From Kaistia granuli DSM 23481 (lineage in GTDB: Bacteria; Pseudomonadota; Alphaproteobacteria; Rhizobiales; Kaistiaceae), in the NCBI RefSeq assembly GCF_000380505.1, contig NZ_AQYH01000010.1, positions 310,001-374,000 of the forward strand: a DNA stretch of 64,000 nt, read 5' to 3'. Under the pieces are notes generated by a model that did no database searches, had not been told where the DNA came from, and was given only the letters and a program-made list of their open reading frames with translations. The stretch's first letter is position 1. Every line of letters begins with the position of its first letter. The position numbers were made by a program, and so were the translations under genes. Shown in pieces: positions 55,492 to 64,000 of this stretch.

Positions 55492-55566
55492 TGCAGCGAG
55501 ATTACGCGTGCGGTCGATTGGCACAGGGGCGGTTGTAAATGCCCTCAACACGATAAGCTTTGGTGC

Positions 55567-57351
55567 ATGAACACAGTCGATTCCACACCGGGTTCCGCGC
55601 CCGCCCGTTCGTCGTCGCACGAAATCCGATGGCTGAAGCAACGGGGGCGAGTCGGCCGTCACGCTATCGGTATCGCGATTCTGGTGCCGTTGCTGAGCGC
55701 CTGCCTCACGGTCGCGCAGGCTTATTGGCTCGCCACCATCCTTCACCGTGCCATTGTCGACCAGGTCGCCACCAAGACGCAGATTCCGGCTCTGCTGGGC
55801 CTGGCCGGCCTCGTGGCCGTGCGCGCCGCTTTGGCATGGATCGGCGAATCGGCCGGTATTCGCGCCGCCGAGGACATCAAACTGGCGATTCGCCGGGACC
55901 TTTTCGCCGCGCTGATGCGGCGCGGGCCCGACTGGATGCGGCAACGCGCCTCGGGAGAGCTGGCGAGCCAGATCCTCGATCAGGTCGAGGCTCTTGACGG
56001 CTATTTCGCCCGATTCGTGCCGGCGATGATCGCCGCCGGCGTCGTGCCCATCGCCTTCGCCGTCGGCCTGATGCCGGTCGATCTGGTCGTCGGCATCGTG
56101 CTTCTGGTCACCGCCCCGCTCATTCCCGTCTTCATGGCGCTGGCCGGCTGGGGCGCCGAGGCGGCGAGCCGGCAGCATTTGACGGCGCTGTCGCGGCTCT
56201 CCGGCATGTTCGCCGACCGCCTGCGCGGCCTGCTCGTCCTGAAATTGTTCGGCCGGGCCGAGGACGAGGTCGTCCGGGTGCGCAACGCCAGCGATGAATT
56301 CGCCCAGCGCACGCTCGCCGTGCTGCGAATCGCCTTCCTGTCCTCGGCGGTGCTGGAGTTCTTCGCGGCACTCGGCGTCGCCGGCGTCGCGCTCTATGTC
56401 GGCCTCACCTATCTCGACATGTTGAACCTGCGCGGCAGCAGCGAGCTCGGCCTGCAGGCCGGCCTGTTCTGCCTGCTGATGGCACCCGAGGTCTACATGC
56501 CGCTGCGCACCCTGGCGGCCCACTATCACGACCGCGCCAACGCCAAGGCGGCGGTGGCCAGCATCGAGGCGGCGTTCGGCGGCCTGCCGGCGGTCGAGCC
56601 CGCCGAAGCGCCGCGTGGCGCCGGCTGGACGGCGAACGGCGCGGTCGCCGTCTCCGCGCGCCACCTGACCATCGATACGCCGGAGCGCGATACCATCCTT
56701 TCCGATGCGACGCTGGAGATCGCGGCGGCCGAAACCGTGGCGCTGCTCGGTCCCAGCGGCATCGGCAAGTCGACGCTGATCGAGGTGCTGGCGCGCCTGC
56801 GCGGCCATCAGGGCGAGATCCGGATCGGCGGCACCGGGCTCGCGGCGATCGAGGAGGAGGCGCTCCGCCGGCATGTGGCGGTGCTCGGCCAGCGTCCACG
56901 CCTGTTCCATGGCACCATCGCCAGCAACATCCGGCTCGGTCGTCCAGCGGCTACCGATGCCGAGGTACGCCGCGCGGCCGAGCGGGCCTGTGTACTCGAT
57001 TTCGCCGATCGGCTGCCCGAGGGGCTGGCGACACCGATCGGCGAGCGGGGCAGGGGCCTGTCCGGTGGTGAGGGCCAGCGCGTCGCGCTTGCCCGCATCT
57101 TCCTGCGCGATCCCGCGCTGGTCCTGCTGGATGAGCCCACGGCCCATCTCGACACCGAGACGGAAGCACGGGTGATCCGCTCGATTCTCGCCTTCGCCGA
57201 GGGCCGCACCCTGCTGATCGCCACCCATTCCATGGCCGTGGCGGCGCAGATGGACACCATCTACGAGATTGACGACCGCAAGCGGATCGCTCGCCGCGCG
57301 CCCGGTTTCGGCTTGTCTTCCGCCGCCATCCCAATCGACGGAGCGGCCTGA
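55567..57351 (+). CDS. cydD: CydD, thiol exporter ABC half-transporter
   Basis: 594 residues: six-helix membrane domain (about 20-320) and ATPase domain with Walker A GPSGIGKST, signature LSGGEGQRVALARI, Walker B LVLLDEPTAHLD. With CydC it exports cysteine and glutathione to the periplasm, needed for cytochrome bd assembly. Its stop overlaps the cydC start as TGATG. Confidence 0.95.
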   Translation: MNTVDSTPGSAPARSSSHEIRWLKQRGRVGRHAIGIAILVPLLSACLTVAQAYWLATILHRAIVDQVATKTQIPALLGLAGLVAVRAALAWIGESAGIRAAEDIKLAIRRDLFAALMRRGPDWMRQRASGELASQILDQVEALDGYFARFVPAMIAAGVVPIAFAVGLMPVDLVVGIVLLVTAPLIPVFMALAGWGAEAASRQHLTALSRLSGMFADRLRGLLVLKLFGRAEDEVVRVRNASDEFAQRTLAVLRIAFLSSAVLEFFAALGVAGVALYVGLTYLDMLNLRGSSELGLQAGLFCLLMAPEVYMPLRTLAAHYHDRANAKAAVASIEAAFGGLPAVEPAEAPRGAGWTANGAVAVSARHLTIDTPERDTILSDATLEIAAAETVALLGPSGIGKSTLIEVLARLRGHQGEIRIGGTGLAAIEEEALRRHVAVLGQRPRLFHGTIASNIRLGRPAATDAEVRRAAERACVLDFADRLPEGLATPIGERGRGLSGGEGQRVALARIFLRDPALVLLDEPTAHLDTETEARVIRSILAFAEGRTLLIATHSMAVAAQMDTIYEIDDRKRIARRAPGFGLSSAAIPIDGAA

Positions 57352-59003
57352 TGCGCCTTCTCTGCAGCCTTTTCGCGGCGCGCGCCGGGGGCCTCTCGCT
57401 GGCGCTGGCGCTCGCCTGCATGACGCTTGCGGCAGGCGTCGCCCTGTTCGGCGTATCCGGCTGGTTCCTGACCGGGGCGGCACTGGCCGCCTCGGCGATG
57501 ACCTTCGATCTGTTCGCGCCCTCGGCGATGGTGCGCGGCTTCTCGTTCCTGCGCATCGCCTCGCGCTATGGCGAGCGGCTGTCCGGCCATGCCACCACCT
57601 TCAAGATCCTGTCGGACATTCGCGTCCGGATCTTCTCGCGGCTGATTCCGCTGGTGCCGTTCAAGGCGGCCGCCCATCGCACCGGCGATTTCGTCGCCAG
57701 GCTGACGGCCGATGTCGAGACGCTTGACATGGTGTTCCTGCAGATGGTGGCGCCGATCGCGACGGCGATCCTGGGCGCGGTCGGCCTCGGCATCTTCCTC
57801 GTCCTCGTCATGCCGGATGCGCTGCCGGTCGTCCTGATTGGCTTCGGGCTGACCGCGCTGGCGTTGCCGGCGCTGATCGTCGTCGCCGGCCGGCACAGCG
57901 GCGCCGAAACGGTCCGGACGGCGGCGGATCTGCGGATCGCCGTGCTCGACGGCATTGATGGCCATGCCGATCTGGTCGCGCTCGGCGCCGTCGGCGAGGC
58001 GCGGCAGACCGTCGATGCCGCCGCCGCCGAGGTGCGGCGCGCGCGGCTACGCCAGGCGTGGCGCATCGCCTGCGGTCCCGGCTTCGTCGTGCTCGGTTCG
58101 GGCGCCACCCTGATCGGCACGCTCTGGGTCGGGCTGCAGGTTCTGGCCGAGGGCCGCGTCAGCGGCCCGGTCATGGTCGGCGTGCTGCTCGCTGTCACCG
58201 CCATCTTCGAGGTCGCGGGGCCGATCCTGCGCGGAGCCGGGCGGCTGGGGGCCGCCAGCGCCGCGGCGCGCCGGGTGCAGTCGCTCGTCGACATGCAGCC
58301 GGCCATCCGCGATACGGCCCGGCCGGTCGCCATGCCGGCGTCCGGCACGATCTCGTTTGAGAACGTCGGGTATAGCTACGGCCGCGACCATGTCGTGCTG
58401 TCGGGCCTCGACCTCGACATCCGCGATGGCGAGCACATCGCCATCATCGGCGAGAGCGGCACCGGCAAGTCGACGCTGCTCGGCCTGCTGCTTCGGCTCT
58501 ACGAAGTCGATGCGGGAGCGATCCGGATCGGCGGCGTCGATATCCGCGACGTCCGTCAGGCGGATCTGCATGCCCATATCGCCCTGCTGACCCAGGAGGC
58601 GCCCGTCTTCATCGGCACCATCCGCGACAATCTCCAGATCGCAGATCCCGCGGCCGACGATGAGGCTCTCTACGCGGTGCTGGCCAAGGCCCGGCTCGAC
58701 GGTTTCGTGCGCGGTCTGCCGCAAGGGCTCGGCACGTGGCTGGGGGAGTCGGGCGAGACGCTTTCGGCCGGACAGGCGCGGCGCCTCTGCCTGGCACGCA
58801 CCCTGCTGTCGCCGGCGAAGGTACTCCTGCTCGACGAGCCGACCGCCGGTCTCGATCGGCCGACCGAAGCTGCCTTCCTAGCGGATCTGCTGGCGGTGAC
58901 GACCGGGCGCACGCTGGTGCTCGCCACGCATGCGGCGCTGCCGGACGGCGCGGTCGACCAGGTCTACCGGCTGGAAGCGGGCGCGCTCAGCCCGGTGGGC
59001 TGA
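57351..59003 (+). CDS. cydC: CydC, thiol exporter ABC half-transporter
   Basis: 550 residues with six membrane helices (about 15-300) and an ATPase domain having Walker A GESGTGKST, Walker B VLLLDEPTAGLD; the signature reads LSAGQARRLCLAR, with Ala for the first Gly. Forms the heterodimer with CydD. Its stop directly abuts the convergent tetR-type gene stop. Confidence 0.95.
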   Translation: MRLLCSLFAARAGGLSLALALACMTLAAGVALFGVSGWFLTGAALAASAMTFDLFAPSAMVRGFSFLRIASRYGERLSGHATTFKILSDIRVRIFSRLIPLVPFKAAAHRTGDFVARLTADVETLDMVFLQMVAPIATAILGAVGLGIFLVLVMPDALPVVLIGFGLTALALPALIVVAGRHSGAETVRTAADLRIAVLDGIDGHADLVALGAVGEARQTVDAAAAEVRRARLRQAWRIACGPGFVVLGSGATLIGTLWVGLQVLAEGRVSGPVMVGVLLAVTAIFEVAGPILRGAGRLGAASAAARRVQSLVDMQPAIRDTARPVAMPASGTISFENVGYSYGRDHVVLSGLDLDIRDGEHIAIIGESGTGKSTLLGLLLRLYEVDAGAIRIGGVDIRDVRQADLHAHIALLTQEAPVFIGTIRDNLQIADPAADDEALYAVLAKARLDGFVRGLPQGLGTWLGESGETLSAGQARRLCLARTLLSPAKVLLLDEPTAGLDRPTEAAFLADLLAVTTGRTLVLATHAALPDGAVDQVYRLEAGALSPVG

Positions 59004-59615
59004 TCAGCGCCGGTGCGAGGCGATGATGCCGGCTGCGAGCGTCGCCAGATCGGCGCCGGGCCGGTCCTCGCCGGCATGCTGCCAAGTGACGCGCGAGCCC
59101 TCGACCAGCAGGAACAGCTGATCCGCCAGCAGCTCCGGCTCGGACAGGCCCGAATTGCGGCAGAGCCGGATCAGGTTGTCGCGGTGCTGGCGGGTATTGT
59201 CCTCGATCACCCGGCGACCGGGATGCGACGGATCGGTGATCTGGACGGCGGCGCTGGCGAGCGCGCAGCCACTCTCATTGCCGTGCTCGGCATGATTGGC
59301 GATGCGGCAGAGCCAGGCGTTGATCTGCGCCAGCGGATCGGCCGGGTGGGCCGCCTCGATTTCGACCCACACCGCCGCGCCCTCGGCGGCGAGGCCGCGC
59401 AGATATTCGGCGACCAGCAGATCCTTCGATTCGAAGTGCCGGTAGAGCGTCATCTTGTTGGTGCCGGCCCGCTCGGCGATCGCCTCGACCCCGACGCCAT
59501 GCACGCCATGGCGCGCGAACAGCTCGCGGGCAGCGATCAGGATGCGCTCGCGCGGCCGCGCCGGGCGGTCCTCCGCGTTCCGGTGAACAGACTGTTCAGC
59601 GATTTTCGCATCCAT
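59004..59615 (-). CDS. TetR family transcriptional regulator
   Basis: 203 residues. TetR_N helix-turn-helix at about 20-70 (RERILIAARELFARHGVHGVGVEAIAERAGTNKMTLYRHFESKDLL), ligand domain behind. Divergent from the azoreductase gene, with a three-part inverted repeat in between that covers the region of both promoters; so it most likely represses itself and the azoreductase. Start ATG 59613-59615; another ATG lies at 59618-59620 out of frame. Confidence 0.92.
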   Translation of the reverse strand: MDAKIAEQSVHRNAEDRPARPRERILIAARELFARHGVHGVGVEAIAERAGTNKMTLYRHFESKDLLVAEYLRGLAAEGAAVWVEIEAAHPADPLAQINAWLCRIANHAEHGNESGCALASAAVQITDPSHPGRRVIEDNTRQHRDNLIRLCRNSGLSEPELLADQLFLLVEGSRVTWQHAGEDRPGADLATLAAGIIASHRR

Positions 59616-59627
59616 TCCATTGACTCG

Positions 59628-59660
59628 ATGTTACCCGATAGTAACATTTAATAATGTTAC
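59628..59660. promoter_or_regulatory. Three-half-site operator between tetR-type and azoreductase genes
   Basis: ATGTTAC (59628-59634), six bases, GTAACAT (59641-59647), six bases, ATGTTAC (59654-59660). Alternating perfect half-sites at equal spacing, so two overlapping palindromes. This is a clear TetR-type site. Confidence 0.8.
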
Positions 59661-59726
59661 TCTACGGTACCAATGCCGCTCCCCCGGGATTGGGCCGGTT
59701 TCCGTAACATAGTGAAGGGAAGACCG

Positions 59727-60365
59727 ATGACCAACATCCTTTTCGTGACCTCGAGCCCCCGTGGTGGCGCCTCGCATTCGAGCAAGGTGGCCGAGCGCGT
59801 GCTCGCCGATCTCGTCGCCAGCAACCCCGATGCCACCGTCGTTCGCCGCGATCTCGCGCGCGAGCCGTTGCCGCATCTCGATGAAACCTATCTCGGCGCC
59901 CTGTTCGGCCCGCCGGAGAACCGCACCGACGAACAGAAGGCGCTCGTCGCACTCTCCGACAAGCTCGTCGACGAGCTTCTGGCCGCCGATATCGTCGTCA
60001 TCGCCTCGGCGATGATCAACTTCACCATCACCTCGACGCTGAAGACCTGGCTCGACTATGTCGCGCGCGCCGGCCGCACGTTCGGCTATGTCGACGGCAA
60101 GTCGGTCGGCTTCGTCACCGGCAAGCGGGTCGTCCTGGTCGAGGCCAAGGGTGGCATCTACACGGAAGGCCCGATGAAGCCGCATGATTTCCAGGGGCCG
60201 TATCTGCGCTATGTGCTCGGCTTCCTGGGCATGACCGATGTCGACGTGATCGCCGTCGAGGGTGTCAATTTCGGTCCGGAACATGCCGAGCGCGCGCTGG
60301 CCGCCGCCGAGATCCGGGCGACCGAGGCGGCGCGGGCACTCACCGTGGTGGCCGAGGCGGCCTGA
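59727..60365 (+). CDS. azoR: FMN-dependent NADH-azoreductase/quinone reductase (AzoR type)
   Basis: 212 residues, flavodoxin-like fold: FVTSSPRGGASHSSKVAERV near the N terminus binds the FMN phosphate; SAMINFTITSTLKTWLDYVARAGRTFGY is the family block; EAKGGIY follows. Two-electron reduction of quinones or azo compounds with NAD(P)H, cytoplasmic. The ATG at 59727 follows GGAAG; the upstream in-frame extension crosses the promoter and is rejected. Confidence 0.92.
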   Translation: MTNILFVTSSPRGGASHSSKVAERVLADLVASNPDATVVRRDLAREPLPHLDETYLGALFGPPENRTDEQKALVALSDKLVDELLAADIVVIASAMINFTITSTLKTWLDYVARAGRTFGYVDGKSVGFVTGKRVVLVEAKGGIYTEGPMKPHDFQGPYLRYVLGFLGMTDVDVIAVEGVNFGPEHAERALAAAEIRATEAARALTVVAEAA

Positions 60366-60392
60366 TCCCCGCCCGAGCCATAGCCTGAATGA

Positions 60393-60422
60393 AAACGGCC
60401 GGATCTTGCGATCCGGCCGTTT
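60393..60422. terminator. Bidirectional terminator between azoreductase and the 655-residue protein gene
   Basis: AAACGGCCGGATC / GATCCGGCCGTTT with loop TTGC, perfect 13-base stem, A-run before and T-run after. Confidence 0.85.
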
Positions 60423-60426
60423 GTCG

Positions 60427-62394
60427 TTACGGGGTGGTCTTGATCTCGACCTGCAGCAGGTCCGGCAGCTTCTGCGGCGTGTTCTCCGCCGCGTCGATCA
60501 GCTGCAGGACGGGGATCGGCGTCGCCGGCGCCGCCGTGATCGTCATCGTGCCCGGCGCCTTGATGAAGGCCTGCAGGGCAGGGGCGAGCTTGGCCTGGAA
60601 GCCGGGGTTCTTCAGCACCATCAGGAACAGCGGCAGCGCGCCGGCGATCTGCTGGCGGAACTTGTCCGGCTCGACATTCATCTTCTTGGCCTGCATGCCG
60701 ACGGCGCGCTCGACGATCGACTTGTCCTCGATCGCCAGCTTGCCGCGCGTGAACAGGAGCGAGGGCAGCGCTGCTTCCAGCGCCTTCGGATCCTCGATCG
60801 CCCGCCGCGTCAAACCGGTCAGCGTCGCGTCCATGGTCACGGTTGCCATGTCCTTGATGGCGAGGCGGAACGAATCGATCGTCACGCTCTCGTCGGCCTC
60901 GCGCCAGGCGATCTTGAAGCCGTAGTCGGCCATCAGCCGGTCATAGCCGAGGCCGCGGATCATCTCGCGCGCCCGGCGATCCTCGATCTGCGACAGGTCG
61001 AGGTCGAGGCCGCGGATGTCGGTGACGATCTTCGTCGGCACCGGACCGATATAGTCGCTGAGATCCGTGCGGGCGCGGTCGACTGAGCCGAGCTTCTTGC
61101 CGCTCTGCGTGACGTCGAAATTAATCGCCTCGGCGAAGCCGAAGGTCGGCACCAGCGGCAGCGGATTGACGTCGATGCCGCGTTCGCTGGCGTAGATCGC
61201 CTGCACCAGCAGGTCCGGATCCGGGAACTTGAAGCCGCCGATCGCCAGGCGCTCGGCGCCGATCGAGCCCTTGTCCTGCACGGCGGCGTCGAGGTCGCTG
61301 AGGCCGATCTCGCCGATGCCGTCGCTCGAGAAGTCGTTGATGTGGAAATCGCCGAGGTGGAAGCGCTCGACCTCGGGCGCGGTGATGTCGAGATCGTTCA
61401 TCCGCAGCGCGCCGACGCCGACGACGCTAAACAGGCCGGCGATGTGGTCGCGCGCGAGCTGGGCCATGTCGTCTTCCGACATATCCGGCTTGGCGAACAG
61501 GGTGTCGAACAGCTCGGAGAAGCTGCGCTTCGGCTGCCGGACGCGCAGATTCTCTGCCTCGAACGAACCGACCCGGACCGAGGCGCCGGGCACGTCGACG
61601 GCGAAGTTGCTATAGACTTCGAGGCCGAGAACGTCGCGCCACTTGCCGTCGCCGACACCGCCGACGAAGCGATCGGGATCGAGCACCGCGATCAGCGCGT
61701 CGAGGTCGTATTTGCGGGCCTCGATCTTGTCGACCTTGAAGGTCACCAGCCCGTCGGGCGAGGGCATCTCCTGCGACACCGGACCGAGCGTGACCTGGTC
61801 GATCTTGCCGTCGGCCATGCCCTTCAGCTCGTAGCTGCCATAGGAGGCCTTGGAGGTCTGCCCCTCGGCCGACTGGGTCGATTCGACATGGCCGATGCGG
61901 ATGCTGTCGATCGACGTCTTGGCGGCGATCGAAAGGCCCTTGACCACCGAGGTGAAGGCGCGGGCCGGATCGAAGACGAAATTGGCGAAGCTCGGCACGG
62001 AGAGATTGTCGACGCGGATGTCGCGCATCTTCACGTCGGCGATGTCGCCAACCACGATCTTGCTGTCGTCGGCGCTGAGCTCGATCGCCTTGAAGCCGCC
62101 ATCCGAGGTCTCGGCATAGCCGGTGACGCCGAGCGTCCCGAAGCTGATCTCGATCTTGGTCGCCAGCGTCTCGCTGCGAATGGTCAGGTTGCGGATGGTG
62201 GCTGCGCGCTGGCTCTCGTCATAGGAAAGCTCGGCGAAGCCGGCGACCCAGTTCGGCGAGGCATCGAGCGCGGCGACCCAGCCGCGGATCGCCGTTTCGA
62301 CCGGTTCCTCGGCAAGGGCAGGCAGCGAGGCCGTCATCGCGGCGGCGCTGACGCCGACGGCGAGAAGACGGTGGCGTAGCGACGAACGACTCAT
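60427..62394 (-). CDS. Secreted protein of unknown function, large paralogue
   Basis: 655 residues with a signal peptide (about 1-28, ALPALAEE cleavage). Long runs of beta-like sequence with repeated short units such as KIEISFGTLGV, DIADVKMRDIRVDNLS and GEIGLSDLD, giving an AsmA-like or other beta-rich envelope protein look. The last 110 residues (ALPLFLMVLKNPGFQ ... PDLLQVEIKTTP) match the end of the next protein upstream (62556-63698) closely, so the two genes are paralogues from a duplication. No catalytic motif recognised. Periplasmic or outer-membrane associated by its signal. Confidence 0.75.
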   Translation of the reverse strand: MSRSSLRHRLLAVGVSAAAMTASLPALAEEPVETAIRGWVAALDASPNWVAGFAELSYDESQRAATIRNLTIRSETLATKIEISFGTLGVTGYAETSDGGFKAIELSADDSKIVVGDIADVKMRDIRVDNLSVPSFANFVFDPARAFTSVVKGLSIAAKTSIDSIRIGHVESTQSAEGQTSKASYGSYELKGMADGKIDQVTLGPVSQEMPSPDGLVTFKVDKIEARKYDLDALIAVLDPDRFVGGVGDGKWRDVLGLEVYSNFAVDVPGASVRVGSFEAENLRVRQPKRSFSELFDTLFAKPDMSEDDMAQLARDHIAGLFSVVGVGALRMNDLDITAPEVERFHLGDFHINDFSSDGIGEIGLSDLDAAVQDKGSIGAERLAIGGFKFPDPDLLVQAIYASERGIDVNPLPLVPTFGFAEAINFDVTQSGKKLGSVDRARTDLSDYIGPVPTKIVTDIRGLDLDLSQIEDRRAREMIRGLGYDRLMADYGFKIAWREADESVTIDSFRLAIKDMATVTMDATLTGLTRRAIEDPKALEAALPSLLFTRGKLAIEDKSIVERAVGMQAKKMNVEPDKFRQQIAGALPLFLMVLKNPGFQAKLAPALQAFIKAPGTMTITAAPATPIPVLQLIDAAENTPQKLPDLLQVEIKTTP

Positions 62395-62473
62395 AACAAG
62401 GCTCCATGGCGGCGGGGCGATCGGCGCTGTGCCGGCGTCGCCCTCTCAGAGGCGGTCTTTCCGATCGCGGAAA

Positions 62474-62502
62474 GAAAAAACCGGGCGGTCTGCACCGCCC
62501 GG
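62474..62502 (-). terminator. Rho-independent terminator after the smaller paralogue
   Basis: On the minus strand CCGGGCGGT / ACCGCCCGG with loop GCAG, followed by TTTTTT. Means the two paralogues are separate transcription units, or that read-through controls their ratio. Confidence 0.85.
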
Positions 62503-62555
62503 GATTCATTCAAGGCGCTTCAGGCGCTTCAGGCGCGGGCGCTGGAGCGCAAGGA

Positions 62556-63698
62556 TCAGTCGTTGGCCTTGATGTCGACGGCCAGGACGTCCGGCAGCGT
62601 CTGCGGAGCGGTCGAGGCGGCGCCGAAGATCTGCATGACCGGGACCGGGTTGCCCGGAGCGGCCGTGATCGTCAGGGACTTCGGATCTTTCAGGAAGGCG
62701 GTCGCGGCGGTGGCGATGCGGTCCTGGAAGCCCTGGTTGCCGACGACGGAGAGCAGCAGCGGCAGCGCGCCGGAGATCTGCTCGACGAACTGGTCCGGCG
62801 TCGCGCCCATGGCCTTCGCCTGCATGTCGATGATGCGCTGGACAATGCCGGCATTGTCGAAGCGGATCGTGGCTGCGTCGACGGTAGCGGTCGCGGCCAG
62901 CTCCGACAGCTTGTCCGGATCCTGCAGCTTCTCGCGCGGCAGGCCGCCGAACGTGCCGGTGATGGCGAGCTTGCCGACGTCCGCGCCGTCGAAGCTGATC
63001 GAGCGGAAGGTGAAGGTCTTGTTGCCGCCGTCATAGCCGCCGTCGATGGCGACGTCGAAGTTCAGCTTGTCATAGCCGAGCTGCTCGACCCAGTCCTTGG
63101 TCTGCTCGTCGGACTTCAGCACGTCACCGGGGACGTTGATGCCCTTGATGTTGAGCTGGCCGTCGTTCGGCGCGCCCTCGATCACGTTGCCGAGCGCGAC
63201 GGTGAAGCTGTCGATGCTGATCGGCGCAGGCGTCTCGGTCGAGGTGACGCTGATCGTCGACACTTCGAGGTTGGAGAACGGAGTGATCTTGGCCTGGGAG
63301 TTGATCTCCTTCGGCGCCGGAACGATCGCGTCCTTGGCGATGCCCTTGGCCCAGGTGATCGTCGTCTCGGCGTCGGCGATCTTGCCCGAATCGAAGCTGA
63401 TGCTCGCCGCCGTGAAGCCGCCGGCAGTCCGCTCCAGCGGGCTCTCGATGACGACCAGCGGGATCGTCACGTCGCCGCCGTCCTTCGCCTTGATCAGCAC
63501 GTTCGACAGGGTGACGTTGTCGCCGTCGGCCTTGGCTGCCTCGAAGGTAACCTTCGCCTCGTCGCGGGTCTGGGCCGCGGCGACGAAGGCGTCTGCGATC
63601 TTCTTGGCATCGGGGGCAGCGAAGGCCGCCGTCGACAGCATCAGCGCCGAAGCCAGCGTGAGGCTGCGCACCGCGAAGCCGGAAACCGTCAGGTTCAT
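62556..63698 (-). CDS. Secreted protein of unknown function, small paralogue
   Basis: 380 residues with a signal peptide (about 1-27, STAAFAAPDA). The rest is beta-rich with no motif I know. Its C-terminal part (ALPLLLSVVGNQGFQ ... PDVLAVDIKAND) is alike in order and length to the end of the 655-residue neighbour, including MQAKAMG / MQAKKMN. The ATG at 63696-63698 has GGAGG five bases before; the open frame upstream is ignored. Confidence 0.8.
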   Translation of the reverse strand: MNLTVSGFAVRSLTLASALMLSTAAFAAPDAKKIADAFVAAAQTRDEAKVTFEAAKADGDNVTLSNVLIKAKDGGDVTIPLVVIESPLERTAGGFTAASISFDSGKIADAETTITWAKGIAKDAIVPAPKEINSQAKITPFSNLEVSTISVTSTETPAPISIDSFTVALGNVIEGAPNDGQLNIKGINVPGDVLKSDEQTKDWVEQLGYDKLNFDVAIDGGYDGGNKTFTFRSISFDGADVGKLAITGTFGGLPREKLQDPDKLSELAATATVDAATIRFDNAGIVQRIIDMQAKAMGATPDQFVEQISGALPLLLSVVGNQGFQDRIATAATAFLKDPKSLTITAAPGNPVPVMQIFGAASTAPQTLPDVLAVDIKAND

Positions 63699-63909
63699 TA
63701 TGTCCTCCAAGGAACGAATCAAGAGTGCCCGGGAATGAGCCCGGGCAATGACTGGGCGGCATTCTGGACGGAGTTCATGGCGAGAGCAAGAACGCGCGCA
63801 CCGGCTGTGACGCGGGTCACCTATGATGAATTGAAGGGTTGCAGCTGCGCGCGGCCTGCCCTCGCGGTTGTTGCCGTTGGCCGATTCGCGTCCGCTCCCG
63901 ACATCGTTC

Positions 63910-64000
63910 TCAACGCGTCCCGGATGAGGAACAGGCGTTGATGTCGGGCGTGCCGCCGGGGCCGCAGGCATTGACCGGCTGCATCGCCTTGATGGCCGGC
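63910..64000 (-). CDS. Possible 3' end of a minus-strand gene cut by the window edge
   Basis: A frame open from the right edge ends with TGA at 63910-63912 and reads about 29 residues with Gly, Pro and three Cys (CGPGGTPDINAC). Too short to assign; it could be chance. The stretch 63699-63909 before it holds the upstream region of the small paralogue and no other feature I can support. Confidence 0.3.
   Translation of the reverse strand, partial: PAIKAMQPVNACGPGGTPDINACSSSGTR

Noticed and set aside
62516-62540. Small tandem repeat GGCGCTTCA near the paralogue terminator
   Set aside because: Only two or three copies in GC-rich 3' sequence; no sign of function.

Overview
The window is GC-rich (by eye about two-thirds G+C), densely coded and contains one tRNA. 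The initiator tRNA type, cytochrome bd, SxtJ/carbamoyltransferase genes, many LIV-type ABC systems and a CoxLMS-type molybdenum hydroxylase all suggest an aerobic alphaproteobacterium, most likely Hyphomicrobiales. I cannot name a genus from sequence alone. Several genes clearly start with TTG or GTG.

Left part (1-21.1 kb): a nearly complete AspT/YidE-type exchanger running off the left edge; initiator tRNA-Met with a strong terminator; a five-gene minus-strand branched-chain/urea-type ABC transporter operon (Tat-exported binding protein, two ATPases, two permeases); a surface-polysaccharide modification group (SxtJ, DUF5989 protein and carbamoyltransferase on plus; a 153-aa unknown, three SGNH hydrolases and a PL10-like secreted protein on minus); a NarL-type sensor kinase/response regulator pair; a GNAT acetyltransferase; a CsbD stress protein; and diaminopropionate ammonia-lyase.

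Centre (21.9-47.9 kb): a roughly 26-kb block, almost all on the plus strand, that looks like one catabolic island built around cofactor F420. It has LivHMGF permease/ATPase genes without a binding protein, then NpdG, CofE, CofD, CofC and the CofG/CofH fusion FbiC (F420 biosynthesis and NADPH-linked reduction). These are followed by an unassigned fold-type-II PLP enzyme, a two-subunit CoA-transferase, an F420-type LLM oxidoreductase and an M20 deacylase. Next come a three-gene proton-translocating transhydrogenase (PntAA, PntAB, PntB), a molybdenum hydroxylase whose Fe-S subunit is fused to a CoxG domain, a GntR/UTRA repressor, an Lrp regulator and a solitary LIV-type binding protein. My inference is that a substrate is imported, hydroxylated by the Mo enzyme, reduced with F420H2 (NADH to NADPH by Pnt, NADPH to F420H2 by NpdG), hydrolysed, and channelled to a CoA-thioester. 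The substrate is unknown. A short shared motif (TCTTNCTAT or near variant) recurs in the AT-rich upstream regions of the separate transcription units of this island.

Right part (48.3-64 kb): an ALDH7-type aldehyde dehydrogenase with an FAD oxidase (similar in kind to the AmaB/AmaA pipecolate pair); a ZntB/CorA-type transporter; cytochrome bd oxidase cydA-cydB-cydX divergent from cydD-cydC, with a candidate FNR/FixK box between; a TetR regulator divergent from an FMN azoreductase with a three-half-site operator; two adjacent paralogous secreted proteins of unknown function; and possibly the 3' end of another minus-strand gene at the right edge.
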